This document shows, one piece after another, positions 24,397 through 35,979 of a DNA stretch of 64,000 nt. A model generated the notes under the pieces. That model saw only the letters and a program-made list of their open reading frames with translations. It searched no databases and had not been told where the DNA came from. The stretch is taken from positions 124,001-188,000 of the forward strand of contig FWCC01000117.1 of the NCBI GenBank assembly GCA_900169235.1, written 5' to 3'. The position numbers were made by a program, and so were the translations under genes. The stretch's first letter is position 1. Every line of letters begins with the position of its first letter. This stretch comes from Zarea fungicola. Lineage: Eukaryota > Ascomycota > Sordariomycetes > Hypocreales > Cordycipitaceae.

Positions 24397-27027
24397 ATGA
24401 CGGCCATGGATATTCATCGCTGTCGATTTGTACCTTTCCAACCATCTGCCATCAACGCCGTTGCGTTTTCCCACCCCAGAGCCCGAGACAACAAGCACGC
24501 TGCGGTGGCACGACTGGCCGTCGGCAGAGCCAATGGCGACATTGAGATCTGGAACGCTGCTGCTGGAATCTGGCATCAGGAGCTAGTCATCCGAGGAGGC
24601 AAAGATCGCAGCATCGATGGTCTTGTCTGGATCAACGAGCCCGACCAGGATCTCGGCGACGGCCGTGTTCTGATTGGCAAGTCTCGGCTCTTCAGCATTG
24701 GCTACACTTCCACCGTTACGGAATGGGATCTCGAAACGTGCAAGCCCAAGAGACATGCAAGCGGTCAGCATGGTGATCTTTGGTGCATTGCTGCCCAGCC
24801 CCCGATGCTCGATGACCGAGGGCACCCCTTGCCCGGCGCACAGGGTTCCAACAAACTGGTTGCCGGCACCATCGACGGGGAGCTCGTCATGTACTCTGTC
24901 GAGGACGATGATCTGCGATTCCAGAGAATTCTCGTCAAATCCCCCACAAAAAAGGCCCAGATGGTCAGCATAATCTTCCAGTCGCGCAAAGTCGTCATAG
25001 TGGGCTGCTCGGACAGCACCATCAGAGCCTACGATATCACAAAGGGACATATGCTCCGCCGCATGACTCTTGGTTCTGATCTGGTCGGCGGCGCCAAAGA
25101 TATCATTGTCTGGTCCGTCAAGTGTTTCCCCAATGGCAACATTGTCTCTGGCGACTCTACTGGCCAGCTCTGCATTTGGGACGGCAAAACATACACCCAG
25201 TCACAGAGGCTTCAGAGCCACAAGCAGGATATCCTCAGCCTTGCCGTCAGTGCTGATGGCAGTACCATTATGAGTGGTGGCATGGACAGAAGGACTGTTC
25301 TCTACAAGCAAAATTCCGGAGCAGGTCAACGCTGGGGCAAAGTTTGGGGTCGGAGGTATCATGAGCACGACGTCAAGGCTATGGCTACTTTCGAGCACTC
25401 CCGCATCAGTGTCGTGGTTTCCGGAGGACCTGACTCAAACCTTGTCGTTGTACCGCTCAGAGAGATGGGTCGAGAAAACCACAGAATCGTCAGCGGCCTC
25501 CCACAGCAACCGCCTCTGATCAGTGCCAACAGAGCACGCTTCGTGGTAAGCTGGTGGGACCGCGAGATTCATCTGTGGCTACTGCGACAGTCGGCTTCCG
25601 ACATCACCAATATCGACGGCGACAACGACTACGATGTGAACCAGAATCGAAAACTTCTCAAGACTATTGTTGTCAAGGGCGACTCCAACATCTCATCGGC
25701 CAGCATTAACCAGGATGGCACTCTGCTAGTCGTTTCCACATCCACGGACGTAAAGGCCTTTGCCCTTGAACACTCCAACCCCACAAAGCCCTCCGATGTC
25801 ACACTTTCTTCTATTCAGCTACCCGACAAGATGACCAAGCTTGGTGCCACCCAGGTGCAAATATCAGCTGATGGCTCCTGGCTTTGTTTCGTTCAAGACG
25901 GCTCGCGCGTCGTCATCGCACATATTGGATCCGACTCCAACGGCCACACCATCACGTTCTCGCAACGTCTCGGCCGGCTACACCGCTCAATTCCCAAGTA
26001 CATTTTAAATGGCGGGTTGGGTAGCTACGATAGGAATATTACCCAAATTGCGTTCAGTCCCGACTCCAAGCTGCTTGCTGTCGCAGATCTGGCTGGATAC
26101 GTTGACACATGGGTGTTGCGTGGCCAAGGGGAAGATGGCCCCAACGGGAATGCGAGTGAGACTGGAGCGGACGACGCGTCAGCGTCTGACTCTGATTACT
26201 CTGATGATGAAGATGAGCGTACTGGTACAAACGAGAATGGCCGCTGGGTTCGCAGCCCTAATGCCAAGCTAATGCCCAAACTGCCTGCACCTCCGTCTGT
26301 GCTCACATTCTCGGATGGTACTCCCGGGCAGGAGGGAGTGGAAGACTATACTCTGGTGGCTGTTACGTCAACGTGGAATATCGTCGCATTCAACGTCATC
26401 CAGGGTGCTTTGACACCCTGGTCCCGCCGTCATCCCCGTAAGGCTCTTCCCGGTCCGGTCTTGGACTTGCTCGACTTGGCCAAGGGTGCTTTCTGGCAAG
26501 GTTCCAGGCTATGGATCTACGGAGTCTCATTTCTATTCATGCTTGACATGAACCAGGACATGCCGGCCCCCGACAAGGACGGTAACGACCAGCTTGTTCA
26601 GCAAGGCACTAAACGCAAGCGAGTCACTGCTACGAGCGGCGCTGGTGGTCGTATGGACAAGCAGGGACTCAAGCCGCAACAAATACGCAAATATGCCGCA
26701 GACAAGTGGGAAGACGTCGAGGTTGACGGCGCCAACCCAAGCGGTGAAGTCGACGACGACAGCGACGACGACATGGTTGACACTGCAGATAGTGAGCTTA
26801 CGCAACTTCGCAGCGCCACCGCTGGCAGCGGGGCTCAAACAGAAGGTCCTGAGGGTGAAGATGGAAAGAAAAAGTGGTGGATAACCTACAAATATCGTCC
26901 GGTTCTGGGTGTCGTCCCCCTGGGCGGAGACGAAAGCTCATTAGAGGTGGCACTGGTGGAGCGCCCAACCTGGGATTTGGACATGCATGAAAGCTACTAC
27001 GCCGGCGAGGAGTGGGAGAGGAGGTAG
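24397..27027 (+). CDS. utp4: UTP4/Cirhin WD40 protein of the SSU processome
   Basis: Single exon, 876 residues. The start at 24397 gives MTAMDIHRCRFVPFQPSAINAVAFS, the typical Utp4 N-terminus, in frame after an upstream T-rich leader. WD40 repeats run through most of the chain; visible ones include RANGDIEIWNA, STVTEWDLETC, GQLCIWDGKTY and GGMDRRTVLYK. An acidic loop (SDSDYSDDEDER) and a basic-to-acidic linker precede the conserved C-terminal block YKYRPVLGVVPLGG and VALVERPTWD. Utp4 is a t-UTP/UtpA subunit that binds early pre-rRNA in the nucleolus and is needed for 18S rRNA maturation. Length fits the fungal family. Nothing is broken. Confidence 0.94.
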   Translation: MTAMDIHRCRFVPFQPSAINAVAFSHPRARDNKHAAVARLAVGRANGDIEIWNAAAGIWHQELVIRGGKDRSIDGLVWINEPDQDLGDGRVLIGKSRLFSIGYTSTVTEWDLETCKPKRHASGQHGDLWCIAAQPPMLDDRGHPLPGAQGSNKLVAGTIDGELVMYSVEDDDLRFQRILVKSPTKKAQMVSIIFQSRKVVIVGCSDSTIRAYDITKGHMLRRMTLGSDLVGGAKDIIVWSVKCFPNGNIVSGDSTGQLCIWDGKTYTQSQRLQSHKQDILSLAVSADGSTIMSGGMDRRTVLYKQNSGAGQRWGKVWGRRYHEHDVKAMATFEHSRISVVVSGGPDSNLVVVPLREMGRENHRIVSGLPQQPPLISANRARFVVSWWDREIHLWLLRQSASDITNIDGDNDYDVNQNRKLLKTIVVKGDSNISSASINQDGTLLVVSTSTDVKAFALEHSNPTKPSDVTLSSIQLPDKMTKLGATQVQISADGSWLCFVQDGSRVVIAHIGSDSNGHTITFSQRLGRLHRSIPKYILNGGLGSYDRNITQIAFSPDSKLLAVADLAGYVDTWVLRGQGEDGPNGNASETGADDASASDSDYSDDEDERTGTNENGRWVRSPNAKLMPKLPAPPSVLTFSDGTPGQEGVEDYTLVAVTSTWNIVAFNVIQGALTPWSRRHPRKALPGPVLDLLDLAKGAFWQGSRLWIYGVSFLFMLDMNQDMPAPDKDGNDQLVQQGTKRKRVTATSGAGGRMDKQGLKPQQIRKYAADKWEDVEVDGANPSGEVDDDSDDDMVDTADSELTQLRSATAGSGAQTEGPEGEDGKKKWWITYKYRPVLGVVPLGGDESSLEVALVERPTWDLDMHESYYAGEEWERR

Positions 27028-30000
27028 AGCGACGACCGTATATGGATAAAATGCGAAATTAAGGGATATATCGGAGGAATATGGCAAGCACTTTATATCC
27101 GCATGAATGTGAGGTTGCTCGTACATGGGCACAATGCATAATGGGGGTGTCACTGCATTACAAACTCAAGCACTGTACAATGAAACCGTTTACTTTTTGG
27201 AATAGAACAACATGCCACAGCCACTACCATGATGTGCTTGAACAATGAATGTGCTGATGGTCTTGCGTCACGGATTCACTTTGGCATTGTCTGCGAGGAA
27301 CAATAGTTGTATTTTATTCCACTTAAACATCTACAATGTGATTACAAGAGAATTAACCAGGTTCTAGTGTTAACGACTTCACAGTCTATCGTCCCAGAGC
27401 TCGGATTGCGTATGGCCCGACACGCAAGATTATACCAAATCGTCGTATGGGCACGCCACAAGTACACCCATGCCACTCAAACAGAAACTATTACGCGTAG
27501 CGGCTCCAGTTCTTCAGCCTTACTGGTGCGGCGGCTTGATAACTGGGAATTTTGATGAACCAGAGGTTGTTATAGCCTGTCAAAGAGGGGTGACGAGTTG
27601 GGCTATGAACAAGGGACAGCCCCGAGGACAACGCGCGTCCCAAGACTTGACCCGCTATCATTTTGAGATTTGTGTTGTCAAATTTTTTTCGGGTCATGCC
27701 CTATTACTTCCGTTTAGGGACAGCCAAGACTATCATTCAATTGAGTGGTGTCCATTTGTTGCTCCGGTCCGTTTGGCTGGTGTGAACTGATATGTTCGCT
27801 TTACCATTTCGGTGGAGGCAGTGGTACACATCCGACACCAGAGAGTATCTGGAGTTTTGCGTTGAAATCTTTTCTTCTTGTTTATCATTATCATCTTACA
27901 AAAAGAATGTCTATGCGTTTCGATGTGATACACAAAGGTTAAGTGGTGGATGTGGCGATATCAGCTCTGAACAGTATGTCTCCGTGTTGCAACTGTCAAA
28001 TAAGCGATCGTCAGATTTGGAAGATTTTCCACTTCAATGCGCCGTGTGTCTGCTTAGGTAAAAGGTTACCTGAAAGGTCTACCTGAGAATAAGCGATTTT
28101 CTTTAACAGGAACGCCAGCTGGTATATAATAGTCCAGTGAGATGAGAACAGACCTGGGTTCGTCAGAAACCCAGGTTATATTGAACGAACGGGCTACATA
28201 AAGCTGACAGGCTATGTACGGGTCGGATCCCCGTGATTTGTTTGTGACGGATACATGGCTATTGGGGGGGGACTTCGAGGTGTCGGATTTGGGATGACGC
28301 GGCCCTGTCAAAAACGCCTATGCGGTTCCCGGGATGCGAAGCGAGATTCAAGGCGGCACCGCACCAACAACGAACAAGAGATGTAAGCTCCAGCCGGCGT
28401 TTTTAAAAGAGATAGAGTTTCGGCATGGTGAAAAGAGAGGAGACATGGGTTGTCAATTAGCATTTTATCTCAACTCCAACGGAATTTGCATGCTTTCGCA
28501 ACGATACGGAGATGAGCAGGCTAGCGTCAAACGAAGAGGAGGACCGGCGTTGGGAAAGCCAAGTGGGACACTGCACGACGACTGAAACGGCACAGATCGC
28601 TCGCTGTTCGGGTAGAGATGTCGAGCTGGCCGAGGGTAATTGCCTATGGAATTGTCCATATGTGCTGGGTGGAATAGTTCGGTGATGCGTTAGTGGTAGA
28701 TCGCCGCTCGTTAATTACCCTTTGCGTAGATTCATGGACACTGGTAAGGTAGAGTGCCGCGAGTGCTTGCTATGAATGGGTAACATGATGGAGATTGTAT
28801 GACTGAGCCACAATTCCATTTCAGGTCATTTTGCTTTCCATTTCATCACCAACAGACAAACGGAGAACAAAAATCGGGTTTGCAGTGGCGGTGCGGTCGT
28901 AAGAAGTTGCGTCGTCACCGCCACATGAGCTCATCATAGGACAGTGTAGAATACAGTGTTTACCCACTCAGGCACGGTAAACCTTGCGCAAACGCTACGC
29001 TGAGGATGGAGCCCCGTACAGTGTGAGTCAAGAAACTGGTCAGCCGTTTCAAAGTGGCTGATGCCGATCCAGAGACATGGGGCAGGACCCCTGAAGCCAC
29101 ATTGGCACCGCCACAGGCAAAACAGCGACTATTACTTGAATTGTTTATTACAAGGCAACTTTGGAATTCCCACTTGAACAGATGGATTTTCCCTACGCAG
29201 TCTTGGCATCGCAAGGCCGGCCTTGATTGGAACGGATGGGAAACCATGGCCCTGTTAGTTTTTAGTTATAGGGCTAAATTAAAAGTTTCCCGGCACTACT
29301 ATGTGGCACTGTGTGCCTGCCGCCAGCTGGGAGGGTCTGGATTTGTACTGGTTGGTTGGTACTAATAAGTGCCTCGTCATCGCCCATTGCCGTCTGAGTC
29401 GGGAACGCCACTGGTAGCGACAAGGTACCGGTACCCGCAGAAAGGGGGCAGTGCTTTGATCTAGAAGAACGTGGCTGTTGCGTATTTTTCATATGGAGAC
29501 CGGCACTAAAGCGACTTGCCGTTTAAGTACCTGGTCAATGAGGGGCTGCCTCTCAGCGCAAAGCTTAACCAAAAACTGCTGCTGGTAGGCAGTGGTAGCA
29601 CATTACGAGTCCCGTCGGTTTGTATGGGAGCCGCGCAGAGCGGGAATCATGTACCAGTCGCAACCCATCCAATCAAGGGAAATGGCTCTCGGGGCCAGCA
29701 AAATAGCATCACCGTAGCTGTTTGTAATGGTCAGGCGTATATTGGTAGTAGCATATTTTTCCCCCGTCGTCTGCTCGCCCAACAGTCGGCGGCATCATCT
29801 AGACTCTTCTCGCCGCTAACAGGGCTTGCGTCCCCGAACTGGTCAAAGTAGTGGTACTTTGCGGGCGCTGCGTAGGCCAGGCCCAATGTGCCCCACACAG
29901 GAGGATTCGGCGGGCAGCTATTGGTCCTCCCCAAACAGCTGACGCGTAAACACTCAGCGATGGCAAGCAGCAACGCACACGCCCTCTCCCGAGACACTGC

Positions 30001-30587
30001 CAGCGCCGCCCCAAGTCCCTTTATTCCAGCAGGCCAGCACCCAACCCAGACCATGCGGTCCGCCTCCACCCACTTTGCTGCTTTTCAATCCGCATCTTCC
30101 TGGCCACCACCACCACCTGGGTCCCTCCTCTCCTCATTCAACAACGCATCGCCGGGAGGACGATTCGGTTTATGCGAAAGGAGTGCTTTTTCTACGCCCT
30201 CTTTTTCTGCAGCATCCCCCTCCGAGACAACGACTTGACTGTCGTCGCTGAACACTGTTGGCCATTCCTCGCCTTCCGCTGAGACTGGTGATTTTAACCT
30301 TGCCCGAGCTCGTTCTCGGCCACGCAATTCCAGGCCCTTGCGATTTCCAGCCTGGCCCGTGGCGAACACTGAGGTGTACGTAGCACCCAGCTGACGACTA
30401 CTGGTTACGCCTACCGGATTCGACTCGACCAACCCCGACGACTACGACTACGACTCACCTTGACATCGTCATCCATCATTGACGGCCACACTCGCTTTCC
30501 ATTTCCTTCATATTCACCCTCACCGTCCGACACCGAGAGACCTCTTCTCTTGTTGTCACAAATCCAACATCTAGTGTCACTTGCACC
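27028..30587. other. Gene-poor intergenic region, 3.6 kb
   Basis: No gene supported. Overlapping short frames on opposite strands near 29731-30432 reflect higher GC close to the png1 promoter rather than a protein with recognisable features. The last 150 bp before 30588 are C/T-rich and end CTTGCACC before the ATG. Confidence 0.5.
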
Positions 30588-31955
30588 ATGGCGGGTAGAA
30601 GCGACCCGTTCAGCCCGGCCCCAGCTGACGGCTCGTACGGCGAGGAGTGGGCTCACGACTTGCGAATTCGATTTGAAAGCCTGCTGCGCGACAAGCGCAT
30701 GAACGACCTGCGGTCCAACTCTCGACAGCCATCACCCGGCGTCTTCGGCCGAGCCTCCAGCGCCAGCCCGCAAGGTTCTTCCGCAATGGACGGCCGATCC
30801 AGCACTGTCACGCCTCCGTCGTACTCATCCATCAGACACCTGCCCATCATCCCCACGGCCCCGACTGCCGGCGACCGCGAGTCACAGAAATTCCGCAACC
30901 TCCTCATCAGTCTATCGCTGACACCCACGAAATACGAGAATCCTGGTCTCCTAGATGAGGCACTACAGATCATCCCTCTCGACCGCATCTATGGTGAGGC
31001 CGAGGAGGAAACGCAGGTTCTCCAGGCCGAGGCTGCCAGTATGGGCGATGGTCGTCGACCTGAATGGGGTTACCAAGACTGCGTCATCCGCGCGCTTCTT
31101 CGATGGTTCAAGCGTTCATTCTTTACCTGGGTCAACAATCCACCCTGCCCAGTCTGCCTCTCTCCCACCATCGCCCAGGGTATGACAGCACCTACCCCCG
31201 AGGAAAGTGCATGCGGTGCCCTGAGAGTCGAGTTGTACAGGTGTTCTGCCCAGAACTGCGGTGCTTATGAGCGATTCCCACGATACGGTGATGTATGGCG
31301 CCTGCTCCAGACTCGACGTGGACGTGTTGGTGAATGGGCCAACTGCTTTAGCATGCTCTGCCGTGCTGTGGGTGGCCGAGTCCGTTGGGTCTGGAATGCC
31401 GAAGACCACGTCTGGACCGAGGTTTACTCTGAGCACCAGCGCAGATGGGTTCACGTTGATGCCTGCGAGGAGGCATGGGATAACCCACGTCTCTACGCCG
31501 ACGGCTGGGGTAAGAAGATGTCATACTGTGTAGCCTTCTCCATCGACGGTGCAACAGATGTGACACGACGATATGTCCGCAAGAACGAATCCGCTACGGA
31601 ACGCAACCGATGCCCCGAAGAGGTTATGCTATATATTATGCAGGAAATCAAGTCGATTCGCCGACAAAACATGAACAAGGATCAGCGTTTCCGACTTGAG
31701 AAGGAGGACCAGATGGAGGACCAGGAGCTACGCGGCTTTGTTGTGGCATCCATTGCCCAGGCCGTTACTGATCTGGTCCCTGGTGCCAGCTCCTCGTCCG
31801 GCGCCAGAACCCAAGTTGCCCATGGCCAGGATACAAAGCTGCCTGCAGAGCAGCCTAGCCACCAATCTGGGCCATCTGACTGGGTCATGACTCAGCCAGA
31901 GGGCGGAGCACGATACCACCCTCACGACCCTACCCACCGACGTCCACTGCCATAA
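30588..31955 (+). CDS. png1: PNG1 transglutaminase-like protein, catalytic cysteine replaced by valine
   Basis: Single exon, 455 residues. It has the peptide:N-glycanase core: a zinc site with Cys187-x2-Cys190 (CPVC) and Cys219/Cys224 (CSAQNCG), and a transglutaminase-like fold with [24 protein letters not shown] and [11 protein letters not shown]. In active PNGases the first block reads RCGEWAN, with Cys as nucleophile. Here that position is Val247 (GTT at 31326-31328), while His274 and Asp291 of the triad remain. The same substitution is known in Neurospora PNG1, which is reported to lack deglycosylating activity yet is needed for hyphal polarity. So this is probably a non-enzymatic scaffold linked to ERAD or polarity rather than a working glycanase. 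Neither a PUB domain nor a C-terminal sugar-binding domain is visible. Confidence 0.93.
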   Translation: MAGRSDPFSPAPADGSYGEEWAHDLRIRFESLLRDKRMNDLRSNSRQPSPGVFGRASSASPQGSSAMDGRSSTVTPPSYSSIRHLPIIPTAPTAGDRESQKFRNLLISLSLTPTKYENPGLLDEALQIIPLDRIYGEAEEETQVLQAEAASMGDGRRPEWGYQDCVIRALLRWFKRSFFTWVNNPPCPVCLSPTIAQGMTAPTPEESACGALRVELYRCSAQNCGAYERFPRYGDVWRLLQTRRGRVGEWANCFSMLCRAVGGRVRWVWNAEDHVWTEVYSEHQRRWVHVDACEEAWDNPRLYADGWGKKMSYCVAFSIDGATDVTRRYVRKNESATERNRCPEEVMLYIMQEIKSIRRQNMNKDQRFRLEKEDQMEDQELRGFVVASIAQAVTDLVPGASSSSGARTQVAHGQDTKLPAEQPSHQSGPSDWVMTQPEGGARYHPHDPTHRRPLP

Positions 31956-33002
31956 GGAACGGCGCTGGTATCGACGAATACAGGCGACACTTGCGGCATT
32001 GCATACAGTGGCGGGTCCCGATATACTCTTCTTGCACATATACAATAACTCCTCGGCCGGATTTGCGGCATCATCTCACATGCCCTCTAATGAACACATC
32101 CTTCCGGCAACTATATATTACAGCGATCATGATATACATGGTCTTCCCACACATGTCACGTTGACGACAACAACAACGGACTCGAAAACTATTTCTTTTA
32201 TGTTGCATCCAAGTCATACAAAAAGCCGTCTTTGCATAGATTTGATGATTGTCCTTCCTGGCCCAAATCAAACAACCTGGTCAGATGTGTGTACCTTAGT
32301 CTAGTCACTTTTTCCTAGTTTGTTTGCGTGTTTTTTGGAGGGGAAGAACTTTGGTCAATCTCTGCGATACAAAGTCTGCAGGTGGTCTTGGTTTCATACC
32401 TGTCATTTTACTTTTATATTTGTCCTTGGTCTTTTAGTTTCGTACCGGGGGGGTGGGTTGAGCTATATAATAAGCTCCTTGGCGTTTCGGTTCTTTTTTG
32501 GACTGCATGGGTTAAGCGAAGTAAGAATGTGCTACGCTTGATGTGGAAATTATGGCACTCGGTAGATAGCTGGGCGGGCCATTCGAAGATAGTTTAAGAC
32601 AATAGACTCGCCAGACGCGCTTGTCCATTAAAAGTATCTTGTCGCATGAAACATGGTTCTGAGTAACAGATGGCGTTTATTTGATACTACCTGGATTACG
32701 ATGCTTGTGGTGTAACACGGCGTCGAAATTTGCCGCGCTGAGTGATGTCAGGGTCATCTGAGAATGCCCTGCCGATCCAACGACGCCACAAACATGAGCG
32801 TGGTGTTGACCACACATCATCAAAACGCTTAACGCGCACTCCTTGCACTGAGTCTACAGTCTCGTTCGTTATCTGAAACGGTATCTTCAATTAATTATTA
32901 CTCAGTTGCGACTTTTTTTTTTTTGCTTCGCTTTCTGAAGCCGCAGCTAGGTGCTTCGTTCAGTGTCAAACGGCGGCCTGTGCCGATCCTACAACAGAAA
33001 CC
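31956..33002. other. Intergenic region, 1.05 kb
   Basis: Holds the png1 3' end and the promoter of the SWIM/RING gene. A T-run at 32912-32924 lies about 80 bp upstream of the next start. No gene recognised. Confidence 0.5.
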
Positions 33003-34107
33003 ATGAACACGACTAATGCAGCGGCGAGAGGCGTCAAAAGATCTCGAAAGGATGCCCCGGAGGATAATCCGTTGTTTCGCGCTGTTAAGGTCAGCAAGAC
33101 CAAAACGGAGGAGCCACAGCCGCAAAAGCAAGCAGAAGAGAAACGTCTCCGGCCGTTTCGCAAAGCCCAGCCGCGAAAATTTGACGTCATTTGGGAGCGT
33201 GCCACGTCGGAGCGCTTCTTCGTGCTCAAGCGTGAGAGGTGCGACGCTGAGGATTGCCCGCAGGAGGAGTTTGAGTTGGCGGGGACGACCGGTAATGTGT
33301 ACTCGATCAAGATTGCAAGGCAGCCGCAGTGCAACTGTCCATATGCACTCAAAGGGAATCAGTGCAAACACGTCATTCACGTACGTACGCGTTTTCTTTC
33401 TTCCTTCATTTTACAGAGGATGTGTCGAAGCATTCTGAAACAGTGCCCGTGCAAGAAAAACACGCAGTGGAAAGAGTGGGTTGCTAACATGTTGTCGCTT
33501 TTTGTTTTACTTTGCGCTAGATTTGCATCGTGTTCTCAAGGCACCGCGCAACTACGTATACCAGCTGGCGCTGCTGAGCAGCGAGCTCAAGGACATATAC
33601 TCGAAACTTCCCCAGTCAGGCTCAGACGTTGAAGATCCAGACGCGGATAACAAGAACCGCAAGGCCATCGAGGGCGAGTGCGCCATCTGCTACATGGACC
33701 TAGACAAGGCTAATGCGAAGTCAATTGTCTGGTGTCGTGCGGCATGTGGCCAAAACTTTGACAAGGTCTGCTTTGACACCTAGTCCCGGGCGTGCGGCAC
33801 GCGCAAGGTGACGTGTCCACTGTGCCGCAGCCCATGGGAGACGGACGATGGGGATGCCGGCGCTGTCACGGTGGTGGACACGGCACAGGCCGTGGAGAGC
33901 GCCGATGGATATGTGGATGTAGCCAGCCAGCTTGGCATCAGTGGACATAGAGGTAGGAGCTTTTTGGCGGTTGCCCTCTACTTCAAATCGACTGTACTTG
34001 CTTCTTGCTAACGGTATTTTTGCCCACTAGATCATAGCACGTATAGCCCGTATAGCCCATGGATGGACCCACGTTACCGATATCAGAACTGGCGACGTCG
34101 TTTGTGA
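33003..34107 (+). CDS. SWIM + RING zinc-finger protein interrupted by an in-frame TAG
   Basis: Three inferred exons, 33003-33384, 33521-33952 and 34031-34107, in one continuous frame of 297 codons, except that codon 215 (33781-33783) is TAG. The N-terminal part has a basic low-complexity stretch, then a SWIM zinc finger (CNCPYALKGNQCKH). The first intron uses the second of two tandem GTAC donors so that HV joins LHRVLKAPRNYVYQ. A RING finger follows: CAIC, WCRAACGQN, VCFDT, stop, then RACGTRKVTCPLCRSPWE. Family members usually have Trp at the stop position (TGG to TAG), and usually His where this one has Asp (GAC at 33760-33762). The RING is therefore cut before its last cysteine pair. SWIM/RING proteins (MEX, ZSWIM2 type) are E3 ubiquitin ligases. 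This allele could be a pseudogene, a truncated SWIM protein or a sequencing error. Confidence 0.72.
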
Positions 34108-34698
34108 ATCAGGTTCGCTCCCTGCACGTATTCAAGGGCTGGATTTCCTTGTATTCCTAATATCTTCAGTTGTAAACAGGGAGGTGGAATATTCGAGTGG
34201 AATGTTCTCTCTGTTGTTCAAACTTCGTTGGCTTTTTCGAGATGTATTACAATTTTTGGTTGGTAGCTGCCGCAGCATGCCTTGACTTTTCTGTCAAGTT
34301 TCCTGGCACGCTGACATCGTATCTTGAAATTTTCTAAATACTTCCCAACTACAGACAGTGCAGTCTTTAAACTCATGTCTCATGTCTCATGTATCTCTTA
34401 TTTGGAGTTTATTTGAATTTTCCCCATACTCCGCATTATCCTTGTCTAGAACAAGGTTTTCCTATTAGTCCTCTCTCGCAACCTGGCTTCGGCGTGGAGT
34501 TCGGTGGCAAGTGGGCCGCCCGCCGAGCCGCCGAGGTGCCACACCGAACTGCACTACATGGGAAAGTAATGAAAAGAGCTGTTACGTGCCTGCAGGACGG
34601 GAGCCCTGGTATACTTTTTGTGAAAAATCTCTTTATCTGCATTCTCGTTTTGTTTATTTATCTATTTTTTTCTTCTACTTCTTCTTTTCAACTTGGCC
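34108..34698. other. Intergenic region, 0.6 kb
   Basis: Holds the promoter of the oxidoreductase gene, with a T/C-rich leader at about 34650-34690. Nothing else is seen. Confidence 0.5.
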
Positions 34699-35903
34699 AT
34701 GGAGTCGATACCACCAACTATGCGAGCACTCCTGGCGCCATATGAGTGTAAGCCAGCCGACTATGTAATTCGAAAGATTCCTACGCCGGCCATTTCTAGC
34801 CCGACACAAGTGCTGCTTCGCATACGGGCATTTTCGTTTACACCAGGCGAATTTCGAGCCGTAGCGGGCGAAATGAAGATTCTAGTCAAACCAGAGTATG
34901 TCAACAACAACAGAAAAGTCCCAATCAGCGCCTCAAGCCAATGACCTAAAAACCATGCAGATATCCATGCCAGCTCTCCATGGAAGGTTCCGGTTCAGTT
35001 GTTGCCGTCGGCTGCGCTGTGAAGGACTTTAAAATCGGCGACGCAGCATACGGCATCGCCTTTGAGAAGCCCCTCTTTCGCGGTCCGCCGGCGGGCCTCG
35101 CCGCCGAATACGCCGTCATTGAAGAGAAGCTGCTCCTGCACAAGCCCTCGCACCTGGCCTTTGAACAGGTCGCGCCGATGGTGGGCGTCACTGTCACGGC
35201 AATTCAGGCGTTTGCTCGGGGGATGGAGCTTTCCGGGCAGCGCTCGCTCGAGGGCAAAACGGTCTTTGTCGGCGGCGGGCTAAGCGCCACGGGCTCCGTC
35301 GGCGTGCAGTATGCCAAGAATCATCTCGGGGCCGGTCGGGTCGTTACCACGCTCTCGTCGTCCAAAATGGCACTGATCGATGAGCTACTCCCCGGAATTG
35401 TCGACGAGAAAATTGACTACACCACGGAGTCGGTGGCGAGCATTCTTGGGCCCAAGAGAGTGGACTTTGCGTACCACACGCAGTCCACTGCACCACTGGG
35501 CGATAGCATTGCAATTGCAAAGTCTGGGACGGGAGCTGTCATCAACATTGCTGGCATTCCGAGCCAGTCTATTGTGCGCGCCATTTTGGGACCGGATCGG
35601 TTCCCGTGGTGGCTTGGCGTCGCGATTGACCTTGTCCAACTATGGTATAAGTGGAAGCTTCTTGGCAGTGGCGTTCACTATGACATGATTTCAGGCTCAC
35701 CCGACGTTCGCGAGGATCTAGAAAAGGCTGGTGAGGTGATTGCGCTGGGTCAGGTCAAGGCTGTGCCTACTACGGTAGATTTTGATGATTTGGAGGCGGT
35801 TAGACAGGTGTGTGGCATGGCATATGCTGGAAAAGGTGGTGTTGGACAGATTGTGGTGCGAATTTCGACGCGAGGCTGTCATAATCACGCTGTGTTTGAC
35901 TAG
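34699..35903 (+). CDS. MDR-superfamily quinone oxidoreductase-like / zinc-type alcohol dehydrogenase-like protein
   Basis: Two exons, 34699-34895 and 34961-35903; 65-bp intron, GT-AG; 379 residues. The splice joins VKPE to YPCQLSMEGSGSV. The N-terminal GroES-like domain shows MRALLAPYE, QVLLRIRAFSFTPGEFR and GSGSVVAVG. The Rossmann cofactor domain has GGGLSATGSVGVQYAK and AGRVVTTLSSSK, which suits NADPH. The cysteines and histidines that bind catalytic zinc in true alcohol dehydrogenases are not evident, so a quinone or enone reductase is more likely than an alcohol dehydrogenase. It ends 76 bp from the convergent NAD(P)-binding gene. Substrate unknown. Confidence 0.86.
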
Positions 35904-35979
35904 ACTGATCACAAGATCTGGCTATAAAGAAAATAAAATTCAAGATGATTGTAGTCAATACTTTCTGAGGTATCTGCTT

